This document shows, piece after piece, positions 10,259 through 22,060 of a stretch of DNA of 64,000 bases. The stretch lies in NCBI GenBank assembly GCA_029204225.1, contig CM055098.1, positions 56,428,710 through 56,492,709 of the forward strand. Direction: 5' to 3'. The notes beneath the pieces were generated by a model. That model was given only the letters and a program-made list of their open reading frames with translations, did not search any database and had not been told where the DNA came from. The stretch comes from Diphasiastrum complanatum (lineage: Eukaryota; Streptophyta; Lycopodiopsida; Lycopodiales; Lycopodiaceae). A program made the position numbers and the translations under genes. Position 1 is the stretch's first letter, and each line of letters begins with the position of its first letter.

Positions 10259-11136
10259 TGCTCCACTGCTTGTACGGCCCCAATAGCAAAGTTTGACGCA
10301 TCTGTATGTATTTCGAATGGTTTGCTAAAGTTCGGTAGGGCAAGAATGGGTTCTTGAGTGATCCGTCGCTTTAGTTCTTGGAACGTTGCTTCACATTCCG
10401 GTGTCCATGTCATTTTGAGATGAGTCTTTGTCTGCTCCAACAACGGTGCCACAATTTTGCTAAATGCCTCAATGAATCTCCTGTAAAAATTACATAGCCC
10501 CACAAAGGATTTGATGCCATGAATAGTTTTAGGTGCTAGCCAATCCAAGATAGCCTTGATCTTCTTATGATCCATTCGAATCCGTCCGTGGCCTATAACA
10601 TGTCCAAGAAAATCAACTTCCTCCACCACAAACTCACATTTCTCTCTTTTCGCGAACAAGCAGTTCCTCCTTAGTCGTTGGAGAACTATCCTTAGATGTT
10701 TAATGTGATATTTAAGGATCCGGCTAAATACTAATATGTCATCGATGTACACAATGACAAATTCATCCAGACAGTCTTGAAAAATGTTGTTCATCAACGT
10801 GCAAAAAGTGGCTGGTGCGTTTGTTAGACCGAATAGCATCACTAGGAACTCGTGACTCCCGTACCGCGTTCGAAACGCCGTTTTGTGCTCATCACCTTTA
10901 GCTATTTGAATTTGATGATATCCAGATTTGAGATCTATTCGGCTAAAGTATTTGGCATGTTTGAGTTGGTCGAATAGGTCATCAATTCTAGGCATGGGGT
11001 ACTTGTTCTTGATGGTACTCTTGTTAAGCATGCGATAATCCACACACATTCGAAGAGTTTTGTCCACCTTTTCCACGAACAACACTAGGGCTCCAAAAGG
11101 TGAAGCGCTAGGTCTAATAAAACTTTTGTCTATCAA
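10259..11136 (-). pseudogene. chromovirus A reverse transcriptase and damaged RNase H
   Basis: The frame is open from 11136. It shows [45 protein letters not shown] and the active site [11 protein letters not shown], all RT landmarks in the right order, followed by the RT thumb ([15 protein letters not shown]). RNase H starts with [12 protein letters not shown] (first catalytic Asp) and then jumps to QAVEHW. Compared with B, 33 residues are missing, including the catalytic Glu, and one further base is lost in the WRH codons. The polymerase part looks intact; RNase H cannot work. Confidence 0.92.
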
Positions 11137-11193
11137 TTCACCAAGTTGTCATTTCAGTTCCACCAACTCCTCTTGTGACATTCTGTAGGGTGC

Positions 11194-11908
11194 TCATGAA
11201 GTTGGCTCCGTTCCTGGTACCAACTCAATTTTATGGTCCACTGGTCTTCGAGGAGGTAGCTTAGCTGGGAGTTCCTCCGGAAACACATCGCTAAATTCTT
11301 CTAGCAGATCTGCCACTTCTTTTGGCAAGTTTTCTTGTCGCACGCTTTTCCCTTCTGGGACTTCTCGGTAGATGCAAAGAAAGCACTTTGACCTTTTCCC
11401 TTTCGCCATTATTTTCATCGCTAATGCTGCAACCAAATTTTGTTCAATATCGGTATCCTTAGCATTTCCTCCGAACAGGGCTTTTGTCATGCAGATTTGT
11501 CCCTTGTAATCCAAGAGGACCAAGTTTGAGCTCCTACCCAAAACTGCGATACAGTGTTCATTTAACCAAGGGAGGCCCAAAATCACATCGAAGACATCCA
11601 TCTCTAAAATCACAAAGTTAAGTTTATCCTTCCATCTTCCAATATGCACCGGGATGTTCAATGTCGCTTTGTCTGCATCTAGTGCTCCCTTCGCTGTTTC
11701 TACCTTGAGAGTAGATGTAACAATTCCTGGTCGGCAAGCTGAATTGTTCCACTACGCTCCTTGAGATATAGTTATGTGAAGCTCCAGAGTCGATCATGAA
11801 ATCTGACTTCCTCCCCGCAATCTTTCCTGATAAGAATAACAATCTTGAACCAGTCTTGGGGGTTGCCCCATGGAAGTTCCTTTCCATACTTGTGTGTCGT
11901 CCACTCAT
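11194..11908 (-). pseudogene. chromovirus A protease and RT connection
   Basis: The first part (11908 down) opens with [20 protein letters not shown] and has the aspartic protease motif [14 protein letters not shown] one-base change near 11725-11735 (extra A, as compared with B) shifts the frame. The second frame (11661-11194) continues with [14 protein letters not shown] and then [14 protein letters not shown], the link to RT. In B the same region is one continuous frame. The start lies directly after the leader, so no Gag would be made from this copy. Confidence 0.88.
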
Positions 11909-12146
11909 AAATGTAAGCTCCTCTCACAACTCCCAACTAGATCAGATCACCTGGATCAAAACAAGTAGTCAGGGATAATTCAGGTCCAGGCAAGCACACC
12001 ACAAACGAACATACCAACCAAAGCTAAACAGAGGATCCCTCTCAAGTCACATCCCCCTTGAGACCAGACGTAGGACCTTTGCCTAGCCGCGCCCACACAA
12101 ATCTATCACAGAATTAGCCCACGGGGAAACATCCATCCAACCATCC
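11909..12146 (-). other. chromovirus A leader, 3' part, where gag is expected
   Basis: Sense sequence passes from GGCGCGGCTAGGCAAAGG to the protease ATG in about 200 bases. The same boundary sequence GGCGCGGCCAGGCAAAGG marks the leader of the LARD elements (for example 42471-42488 and 51447-51464). No capsid or zinc-knuckle coding is present. Confidence 0.7.
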
Positions 12147-12532
12147 GTGCTTTCACCATTAAGCAGCACATTGCCTCAGTCAAGCCCCACCACTTTTTGG
12201 TCGATAGCCCTTATAGCTAAACAATCGGTAGCTATCCCGCATCGGCAACTAACCACCCGTGCTTTACACCCGAATTCGAGCAGCATCTTTGTATCAATGG
12301 TTAACCTGTACAGTTCGAATATGTCGTCCCGTACTCCACAAGGTACAGACCGTGCTTTCACCTACCTAGGCAACACTTTGCCTCATCCGTCCTACGTGCA
12401 GACAGCGCCAGGCCCGAACTGCGAGAACTGACCGTGCTTACACCTCGAGGACAACACTTTGACTCATCAAGTCCCCCGTTCTGCCGACCACCCCGACCGT
12501 GGACACACCCGTGCTTACATTGTGGGAAGCAC
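12147..12532 (-). other. five-hairpin leader array, chromovirus A copy
   Basis: Five elements of the form GTGCT...AGCAC occur at 12147-12169, 12259-12286, 12352-12376, 12434-12457 and 12511-12532. The last has a six-base stem, GTGCTT/AAGCAC in the sense strand. Two use GTGTT opposite AGCAC, which keeps pairing through a G-U wobble. Spacing is roughly 80-110 bp and a TGAGxCAA box precedes most copies. Sequences between hairpins are conserved in the LARD leader. Confidence 0.75.
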
Positions 12533-12587
12533 CTTGCGCAACGGTTGTCCTGACAAATCCCAAAACATGGCCATCCCTGTGAGACTT

Positions 12588-12600
12588 GCACAGATACCCA
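12588..12600 (-). other. degenerate primer-binding site of chromovirus A
   Basis: Sense TGGGTATCTGTGC resembles TGGTATCAGAGC with one inserted G and two changes. Its position between leader and 5' LTR is right. Recent activity from this site is doubtful. Confidence 0.3.
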
Positions 12601-12603
12601 AGT

Positions 12604-13285
12604 GTGAGCAACAACAAATGGAATTCCGCACTCGTAAAGAACTGACCAACCCCATGTCGATGACAGGGACCCTTAGGCACCGGCGACGCAAAAAGGTTGT
12701 AGTAAGGGTCCTTCCACTTGGACCAGTCCCGAAGGCGAAACCGAAATGGTAATCATCCCCAAGAATCAACTTTATTAGATTTGGAAGAGGTTACATTCAT
12801 ACATAGACTGACCGGTCTCGGGGCCACCAACACGTGCGCATTGTGCCTAGCTCGTGCTGGTAGAGGGATCTGAGGCCTGGCGACTGGATTCCTGGCGCTG
12901 GTTGAGCTGCCCAAGTTTCTGTCTGCCGGACTCCCCCTATAGTTCTATTGTGATTCGGCTCACCCCCTCTATTCTGAAACATAGTGCTTTCTGGTAAAGC
13001 ACGCTTTTTGGGACTTAGTTTTTATTTTGCTGATTAAGCCTGGCAGAATCAGTCTGGCTCCCGGACATGGGTCCCGGGAGTTGTCCCGACGGCAGAATCA
13101 ACTGCTTTTTGACTAGGCCATGACTCGAGCTCCAGAGCTAGCTCATGACTTGTGACTACTTGACTGGCTCACCACAGGTCGGAGGCTCAGTCCTTGACGT
13201 CCTAACTTGCACTGGGACCTTAGGGAGCGTCACCCCTTAGAGTCTTACAGGGCACACTAGGTGCACCTGAGTCAGCTTTAAAACA
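12604..13285 (-). repeat. 5' LTR of chromovirus A, shortened
   Basis: Clear homology to the 3' LTR runs from about 12636 (AACTGACCAA, then CCCCATGTCGATGACAGGG) to the end AAAACA at 13285. About 230 bp of the far end of the 918-bp LTR are missing or unrecognisable, and an 18-bp gap follows ACTGACCAA. The left limit is approximate. Confidence 0.8.
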
Positions 13286-13290
13286 TGGCC

Positions 13291-13850
13291 CCTAGGCCAT
13301 TTCTACGAGGATATATCCGGTTCTCAATAGCCATCTCCCTCTCAGCAGCCGTCCAACAAGTTGTCATCGTCATCCCGCATGCCGTAACCACCACGCCAGT
13401 CCTCCACCTCTTCCCACATGCCACTCCTTCCAACTCCCGTAGACATGACCATGCTCTTTGGAGCAAGGGAGGGCTTGGTACCATTCACTCCATCAATGCC
13501 CTGTCGCACCTACAACCGCACAACGTCCTCCCTTTTCCAGAGGTTGTGTGACTCCTACCCCACCATCCACTATGCCCACTGGCACCCGCGTTGCCGATGA
13601 GGACGATGATGGCCTAGACTTTGTGACAGCTACCCATTACGGCCATTCGCACGACATACCACTCAGTGCACCACATCTGCTTTTTGGTGGAGCATGTTCA
13701 GAGGCACTACAACTACCTTGTAGTGCCTGGCTCTCCAAGTTCTCTCACAGGACTGTTCAATGTCCGTATGTGAGAGGAATTGGAGCACATGGGCGCTCAT
13801 TCACATGAAGAAACGTAACAGGTCGACCTAAACCTTAAAACCTAACTCCT
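13291..13850 (+). pseudogene. GC-rich coding-like stretch, right part of the split hAT-like sequence
   Basis: Directly after the TGGCC duplication the DNA is unusually GC-rich and open in several plus frames (13285-13551, 13418-13600, 13458-13808). One frame is Ser/Pro-rich, then has RTYNRTTSSLFQRLCDSYP. Another has TRVADEDDDGLDF. Such low-complexity linkers follow the BED finger in some plant hAT transposases, but no catalytic motif (for example a C-terminal dimerisation block) is recognisable. Joined with 7136-7362 it would form one disrupted sequence. Function unknown. Confidence 0.25.
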
Positions 13851-13878
13851 GAATTGAACTTGTTATGTGCTTATGAAT

Positions 13879-15725
<1,847 letters not shown>

Positions 15726-15929
15726 CTAGCCTGTAGCTGCCTGTGATCCCCCGCTCCTGTCTACATACAACGAACCCAAGCCCCCTCTCACTCTGCCTCT
15801 GTGGCACCTCCTAGGCCTAATTGGAGGTGAAAATGGTTCCGCCTGTGTCTTCACATTGTGGTCCACTAGCAATTGCTCCATGTCAAAATCCCACCAATCA
15901 TCTTCCTCAGCTCCCTCCATACCCAGCCC
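15726..15929 (-). pseudogene. short acidic frame next to copia D
   Basis: The frame reads GMEGAEEDDWWDFDMEQLLV and then a basic stretch (RPRRCHRGR) to a stop at 15726. It abuts the copia D LTR, so it may be an exon tail of the sequence into which D inserted; the other flank at 20225 is also coding-like. Not recognised. Confidence 0.25.
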
Positions 15930-16322
15930 TGACAAAATCCAAGGCCTAGCTATGGAGTATCATAACAACATAGTAAGCACACTATGAAAGCTTGAAAAAA
16001 CTAGCTGTGGAGTAGAAAACAAAAGCAAGAGATAGATTACTTCAAAGCTCACACAACTTGAATGATAATCAAAAGAGTAACAGGGCGTGGAAATCCCCCC
16101 CCCCCAAACAAAGGGCCACATATAGCATGTAATGTATAGAGGTGGTGTCATACTAATTCTAGCTCACCTCACATGGTTCCTCAACCTACTTGTTATTATT
16201 TGCCTAATTAGCACAAGTGGGGTGTGCTATGTACATAAATGTTTTACCCCCATGTCTTATGCACAACTTATAAGTTACAAGTATACAAGCCTTAAGGGGC
16301 AAAATAGGCATTTATTTCAACA
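15930..16322 (-). repeat. 3' LTR of copia D
   Basis: On the plus strand it runs from TGACAAAATCC to ATTTCAACA (393 bp). Except for the region next to 16000, it matches the 5' LTR closely. A C10 run at 16097-16107 is shorter in the 5' LTR. Confidence 0.9.
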
Positions 16323-16334
16323 CCCTCCCTCAAT
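16323..16334 (-). other. polypurine tract of copia D
   Basis: Sense ATTGAGGGAGGG directly precedes the LTR start TGTTGAAATAAATG. Confidence 0.85.
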
Positions 16335-16998
16335 GGCTATTTTGTTCATACCAACACCTAGCATGCTACAAAACTTTTCACATTTTTCTCTACTAAGTGC
16401 CTTAGTAAAGATATTTGCTGCTTGATCGTTGGTATCACAATACTCGAGCTAAATTTCTCCCCTTTGTATCTTCTCTCGTAAGAAGTGTTGATCCACCTCA
16501 AAATGCTTCGGACGAGCATGGTACATAGGAGTTTTGGCAAGTTGGATACAACTTTGGCTATCACAATAAAGAATAGTAGGACCATCCTGTGGGATCTGCA
16601 CCTCCCCAAGAAGTCTCCTAAGCCATATTGCCTCGCAGATAGCTTTCGCCGCTACCCCCGGTACTCAGCCTTTGTCGATGATAAGGTAACGGTGGGCTGT
16701 TTCTTGTTGCACCAAGAAATGGCCCCTGAACCAAGGTTGAAAGTTTAACCTGTGGTCGACTTCCGATCATCCCTATCACCAGCCCAATCCAAATCGGTAA
16801 AGCCTCCAAGCTGAATCTTCCCATCATCTGTGTACTCAATCCCATAGCAGTTTGTCCCTTTGACATACCTCAAAACCCTCTTAGCTGCTTGGCAAAATAG
16901 TTGTCAATAAGACTATACCAGGCCCTGGGTGCCTACTTCAAACCACACAAGGCCTTCTTAAGCTTGCATACGATAGTTTCTCTCTCCCTCATCCAATA
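16335..16998 (-). pseudogene. copia D RNase H and RT remnant
   Basis: From 16998 down, a piece of RT (KLKKALCGLK, a stop, APRAWY) is followed after a large deletion by the RNase H region. Pieces such as GRFSLEALPIWIGLV, the tail LAKTPMYHARPKHFEVDQHF and ANIFTKALSREK are readable across shifting frames. The active-site YVDD and the palm domain are absent. Confidence 0.8.
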
Positions 16999-17985
16999 TC
17001 AAACCATCCTACACAGTTTGCCAATACCACTTGGGAAACTTCTTCCTTGTAGTTGGTGATGAAAACAGTGAATAGGAACATCTTTGCCCCTTTCCTTCCG
17101 ATTCCTAGCCTCCTCAGATTCTTTCTCTTGATCACTCAGATGATCATCTTGAGGCTCCCCAATATATGGATGTGGATCATCAAGTATTGGCACAACTTCA
17201 CTTGTACCCTCCATCTCATGTTCCTCCATAGGAGGCATTTGATCTTCTTGAAAGATCACATCTTGACTTATGTTCCTCTTCCTGCTAGTAAGATCGTAAA
17301 GTCGGTAAGCTTTGCTTTTCTCAGTATATCCCAAAAAAATGCAGTTTGCTGATTTTGCATCCAACTTCTTCATGTTATCCTTGGGAATATGGGCATATGT
17401 CATACAACCAAACGCTCGCAAAGCGCCTGTCCTGGGCTTAATGCCGCTGAATGCCTCTTCTGGAGTCCTGCCTTCCACAACTTTAGTTAGATTTCTATTC
17501 AACAGAAACACTGTTGTGTGCATTGTCTCTCCCCAAAAAGAGTTGGGCAACCCCTTTGCCTTGAGCATGCACCTTGCACACTCCACAATAGTTCAATTCT
17601 TTCTCTCAGCTACGTCATTTTGCTGAGGGGTATGAGGAGCTGTAAACTGCCTTTTGATCCCATTGGCCTTGTAGAATTCCACAAATTTAGTCTTAATGAA
17701 CTCTCCACCACCGTCTAACCTGAGCATATTTATCTTCTTTCCTAAGTGTTCTTCTACCAAAGCTTTGAAATGCTGAAAGTACTTGAATGCTTTAGATTTT
17801 TGCTTCAAGAAATAAATCCAAATCTTGCGCGAGAAGTCATCAATAAAGGTCATAAAATAGAATGCCCCTCTTGCAGACCTGGTTTGGGTTGGCCCCCACA
17901 AATTTGAATGGACCAAATCAAGTATACCTACTGCTCTCCTTGGGAAACTTCTGTCTTTGTTGTTTTCCCATAGTGCAAGCCTCAC
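16999..17985 (-). pseudogene. copia D integrase core and C-terminus, one stop
   Basis: The frame shows GILDLVHSNLWGP, where the usual first catalytic Asp (HSDL) is Asn, then NMLRLDGGGEF (second Asp) and TPQQNDVAERKN (Glu). An in-frame TGA at 17593-17595 stands where Arg follows ERKN in most elements. The frame then continues through CARCMLKAKGLPNSFWGE and FLGYTEKSKAYRLYD, the conserved C-terminal block, to 16999. The missing catalytic Asp and the stop make it inactive. Confidence 0.9.
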
Positions 17986-17989
17986 AAAC

Positions 17990-18187
17990 TTAAGAGCTTG
18001 GCTTAATGACTGGAAGCCCCTCCACCATATGATGCTGGTTCAACACCTGCATGCCTTGGTAGCGAAGATGTCCATACCTCATGCCACAACCTATCCATAT
18101 CACTTCCTTTTGTTGTATAAGCATGCTGACTAGGAATAGAAGTGCACAACTTGTATAGATTATCTTCTTACAATCCATTGGCCACAA
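17990..18187 (-). pseudogene. copia D gag-pre-integrase (zinc-binding) region
   Basis: MRYGHLRYQGMQVLNQ is followed by a stop near 17990 and VCEACTMGKQQ in the same direction. This is the HHCC zinc domain at the N-terminus of copia integrase. Confidence 0.75.
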
Positions 18188-18400
18188 CCTTCATATTATC
18201 ACTCAAGTCCAACACAAGACAAGAAGTAGCAGCAAATTCTACTTTCATATTTTGTCGAGTGATAGCTCCTATTGAAAGAAGATTTATAGCAAGTCCTGGT
18301 ACATATAAGACATTCTTAATGACTTTGACTTCTCATGATGGAAGCTTTATAGGTACTGTGCCCTTTCCCTTGACCTTGTGTGTTGAGTTGTCACCTAGGC

Positions 18401-19401
18401 TCACCTCTTGTCCATCTCAAATCCCACAAAGGTGTCAAACCAATCCCTATGAGGGGTCATGTGCTTTGAAGCACGTGAGTCAATGTACCAACCACCTGTT
18501 GTAGCTTGTGAGGCCAATGCAACAGCTTGCCTCTCTTGCAACACTCTCAACAACATTTCCACCTTGCTTCTTTGTGCCCTTCTTTTGCTCTGCAAGCTTC
18601 TTCTTGCACTCAAAAACAAATTGTCCATATTTACCACAGTAACTGCAATTCCCCTTCCTTCGAGGTGTGGAAGAAGTATTCGGGGAGGATTGTGCTTCTG
18701 ACATTTGCAAGTTCTCCATTCCTTGATCAAGCGTTTCTGGTGCTCCTTTGTTCTTGCCTTTTCCTTTCTTCTTGTCCTTGGCTGGATTTTGCTTCTTCTT
18801 AGAAGCAAAGGCATGCTCTTGGAAATCTTCCCTCTTGAAGAGATTAATTCTCCTCATCTCCTCCTGAAACAAGAGACCATATACCTCTTCATAGGTAGGG
18901 ATTTTCTCCCTCACATATATCATCATCACAAAGTTCTGATCAATCTATTCAGAACTATTGGCACCAAGTCTTTGTCAGCAATAGCCTCTCCAAGCACAGA
19001 AAGTTGATATCTAAGATCATGAATCTTAGTAAGATGATCAATAATTGTCTCCCTTGGCTCCATTATGAGAGTATACAACTTGTTCTTCAAGTAGAGAAGC
19101 CTAGTTGTACTTGCTGTTTCATACAATGCACAAAGAATGTGCCATGCATCGACAGTTCCTTTGACTGACCTAATTAGAGGAATCACATTATCCCTCACTG
19201 ACATGCTGATGATCGTGTGTGCCTTTTCCCCTCTCTTGATATAGTGCTTGAGCTCAAGTTCTGAACAGGCCCCTCACTTGTCACAAGGTTCCAACATTCT
19301 TGGTCTTCCAAAATGTTCTTGATCTTGAATTTCCAACTACTAAAGTTAGTGCCATCAAGCCGGTTGGCTTCACTCAACATGCTCTCTGCAAGACTAGACA
19401 T
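18401..19401 (-). pseudogene. copia D gag and protease
   Basis: The ATG at 19399-19401 starts MSSLAESMLSEANRLDGTNF, and SSWKFKIKNIL follows. A frameshift near 19200 leads to TTRLLYLKNKLYTLIMEP (UBN2 domain), and a further one near 18927 to a Lys-rich stretch and the zinc knuckle CSYCGKYGQFVFEC, in which the conserved His is Phe. The protease motif DSGAS reads DSRASKHMTPH at about 18475-18500, so its Gly is changed. Gag would form the particle and the protease would cut the polyprotein; neither can be correct here. Confidence 0.85.
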
Positions 19402-19799
19402 AGATGGATAGAAATAAAAGACAAAAGGTAAACCACGGTTTTCACCCAACTAGGGTATGCAGCCACTTGCTCGATAATCCTCAGCTTTTGGATTTGAAAC
19501 TATCCCCTTGTATTTCTGTCCTAGCCCTTGTCCAGGATCCACTCAGAACTTTCACTAAAGTTCCCACTGTAGAAAGCGCCCTCTCATCCAAAAAGACTCA
19601 AATATTTTTTTTCCAAATTATAAAGTTTGTGGATCATAGTACTCCCCTTGCCAACAGTACTCCAACCATATAGATAGCATAGAGATCAGATGCGCCTACA
19701 AAAAGTGCGCCCTCCTCAAAGATAAGCTGCTCTCCAGGAATGGCAGGAATATGATCAAAACAGGTCCAAGCTTTCACCACACCACATGCAACATAACCT
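19402..19799 (-). other. copia D leader
   Basis: About 400 bp between PBS and gag ATG, without a frame of note. Confidence 0.6.
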
Positions 19800-19811
19800 G
19801 CTTTGATACCA
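19800..19811 (-). other. primer-binding site of copia D
   Basis: Sense TGGTATCAAAGC abuts the LTR end TTTTGTCA. It differs by one base from the initiator tRNA-Met complement. Confidence 0.85.
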
Positions 19812-19858
19812 TGACAAAATCCAAGGCCTAGCTATGGAGTATCATAACAACATAGTAA

Positions 19859-19952
<94 letters not shown>

Positions 19953-20224
19953 TCAAAGCTCACACAACTTGAATGATTATCAAAAGAGTAGCAGGGCGTG
20001 GAAACCCCTCCAAACAAAGGGCCACATATAGCATGTAATGTATAGAGGTGGTGTCATACTAATTCTAGCTCTAGACCCCACGTGGATCCTCAGCCTACTT
20101 GTTATTACTTGCCTAATTAGCACAAGTGGGGTGTACTATGTACATAAATGTTTTACCCCCATGTCTTATACACAGCATACAAGTATACAAGCCTTAAGGG
20201 GCAAAATAGGCATTTATTTCAACA
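19812..20224 (-). repeat. 5' LTR of copia D, carrying a GA microsatellite
   Basis: It matches the 3' LTR at both ends, but the 85 or so bases after GTAAGC in the 3' LTR are replaced by a GA run at 19861-19949. Confidence 0.9.
19861..19949. repeat. (GA)n microsatellite inside the copia D 5' LTR
   Basis: Uninterrupted AG repeats over 89 bp. In the 3' LTR the corresponding stretch contains only short purine runs such as GCAAGAGATAG. Confidence 0.97.
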
Positions 20225-20547
20225 ACACCCATAGCCTCCTCCTACTCATCCACCCACTCCTCTTTGTAGTCAGCTGGAATTTCCCTTTTCCCCTTCGGTG
20301 AATCCTCCCTCCTCCCTCACCCGTCTCTTCCTCTCAACTGCTCTTCGCTTGCGTCGAATAGTTGCTCGTAGAATGCTGGATCGTCGCATACGGATGTGCA
20401 TAAAAAATTTGCAAGAATTTTTCTCTCCCATTGTCGCGTGGCCAACTGAGAAAAAATTGTGGATTTTGTTTAAAACTTTTTGTTGCATTTTGGACAACGT
20501 TCCGCTGTCCGGAACGCCCAACTGGCAAAATGCATTCTGCCAGCATC
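20225..20547. other. coding-like flank of copia D, unidentified
   Basis: Open on both strands. The plus frame has RRIVARRMLDRRIRMCIKNL and LDNVPLSGTPNWQNAF. The minus frame has IRMRRSSILRATIRRKRR. Joined to 15726-15929 across the element it may be part of one disrupted sequence on the minus strand. I cannot name it. Confidence 0.25.
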
Positions 20548-20560
20548 TCTCTCTCTCTCC

Positions 20561-20635
<75 letters not shown>
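20548..20635. repeat. compound (CT)n(AT)n(AC)n microsatellite
   Basis: CT repeats to about 20578, AT repeats to about 20615, then CA repeats to 20635. Confidence 0.97.
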
Positions 20636-20636
<1 letters not shown>

Positions 20637-20866
20637 ACTAGTTGAAGAGGGAGTGTGAAAGGTTCAACTAGTTTGATCATATTTGCTATATTTTTCATAA
20701 ATGGCAACAAAGGACAAAGAAGGAGGAAACATGCAAACAATGTTGATCACTCACATTTATTGTTTGTTTGATGTATTTTTCTAGGGAGTTCAGATTTGGA
20801 AGCATGGTGGAATTATTTCATTTACATTCTATTTGATTCTTCATGTACTGGTTACATCTTGACATG

Positions 20867-20867
<1 letters not shown>

Positions 20868-20901
<34 letters not shown>
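20868..20901. repeat. (AT)n microsatellite
   Basis: About 16 TA units, ending at ATAATTTGAG. Confidence 0.95.
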
Positions 20902-20905
<4 letters not shown>

Positions 20906-21343
20906 GAGTTGTGTGGCGAGTGAAATCAACCAGCAGAGCTTTTTGGTAAGTGTAGGCTTAGTTTTTTGAAAGTCATTACATTGAGCTGTAGGCAACGGAA
21001 TCGAACTAAGTTTTGCTCCTAACCACCTTTCTTCACGCCCACGATAACTCCTATAGCGTTAGTTTTAGCCGTTAGGACAAGCCTAGATGGATTTGAATGA
21101 ACTAACCTGTAGGCATCCGAGTGAGGTGATGTCTGAGCCTAGATTGCATTTCTACATGTCTACAACCACTCTTGTGACCTCTGTTTCGTCTGTCTTTGTC
21201 TATACTACAAGTTTCATCTTCCATGCCCTAATTCCATGTGTTTTAGGGCCTAAGTGTGGAGTGTGTAAGCATCTGATTGGGGCATGGTTTAGGGCTACAT
21301 TGCATTTCTCCATGCTTGCATGGAGTCCTATGCTGCTCATAGG

Positions 21344-22060
21344 TTTGTGAGCCCGATATGAACGAAACGGATCCAATCCTGCTTAGTTCCGATGTCATTT
21401 GCTCAAAATGACCCTTCGAGAAAACGCAGTTACGGCACGAGAAATGGACTAGTTTTGTAATTTTCCATCAAAAAGCCCAATTTCGGGACATCGGGTTCTC
21501 GTGTCGTCTGTTCTGACCAGTGGGCAACATCGAGGGGAACCTGTAGGACAGACAAGACGCCAAACAGTCAAACAGGTAGCCTAAGACATCCGTTCGAAGT
21601 TTGACCGAGAAAAGGGCTTTAAGAACAGTTGGCCAATCAAGACCTAGAATTGGTCCAACTCGCTCGATATCGTCCAAATTTCTAAATGCGGGGTAGTCAC
21701 AGATTTGTGAACCCGATAATGGACCAAACGGATGCAATCCTGCTCAATTCTAACATCGTTTGCTCAAAGTGATCCTTCGTCCCGGAGAGAACGAAGTTAG
21801 GGCATGGGAAATGGACCAGTTTTGCAGTTTTCTATCCAACAAGATCAGTTTCTTGTGCTGTCTATTCGGCCAGTGGGCAACAACGAGCGAAACATGTGGG
21901 AAATGACAGGACATCAAATGGTTAGACAGGTACTCCAAGACGTATGTTCGAAGTTCTGTCTAGAAAAGGGCTTCAGGGAGAGTTAGTCGGTCGGGACCTA
22001 GAACTAGTCGAATTTGCTCGTTATCGTCCGAATGAAATGTGAAGCAATGAGATGTTACAT
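21344..22060. repeat. diverged 360-bp tandem repeat, two copies
   Basis: Copy 1 starts TTTGTGAGCCCGATA at 21344 and copy 2 TTTGTGAACCCGATA at 21704. Shared blocks in the same order include ATCCTGCT, CATTTGCTCAAA/CGTTTGCTCAAA, GAAATGGAC, CCAGTGGGCAAC, GAAAAGGGCTT and ATCGTCC. The copies are old, perhaps 75-80 percent identical by eye. Confidence 0.85.

Larger units (their letters stand above)
7358..13290 (-). mobile_element. chromovirus A (Ty3/gypsy with chromodomain), gag-less, with target duplication
   Basis: The body is 7363-13285, flanked by TGGCC at 7358-7362 and 13286-13290. Order on the minus strand: 5' LTR, leader, protease, RT, damaged RNase H, integrase, chromodomain, polypurine tract, 3' LTR. 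There is no gag between leader and protease. Several frameshifts and stops make it defective. Its intact target duplication shows that it arrived by true integration and has kept both ends. Closest relatives in the window are B (45955-50083) and C (22515-25247). Confidence 0.9.
15930..20224 (-). mobile_element. Ty1/copia element D, both LTRs present, RT deleted
   Basis: The LTRs are 15930-16322 (3') and 19812-20224 (5'). On the minus strand the order is PBS, gag, protease, integrase, RT remnant, RNase H, polypurine tract, as in Ty1/copia. Most of RT, including the YVDD region, is gone. The flanks GGTGT and GGGCT (sense) match at only three of five bases, so a perfect target duplication is not seen. 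The element is non-functional. Confidence 0.9.

Noticed and set aside
12358-12769. Overlapping minus frames as a possible gag of chromovirus A
   Set aside because: They lie in the leader and LTR, have no capsid or CCHC zinc-knuckle pattern, and the hairpin array explains the conservation.
19832-20031. Open frames made of (RE)n or (LS)n, also at 38318-38685 and 20270-20740
   Set aside because: They are translations of GA/CT and AT/AC microsatellites; no independent coding evidence.
15925-20229. Target-site duplication for copia D
   Set aside because: AGCCC and ACACC (plus strand) match at only three of five bases; not enough to claim.
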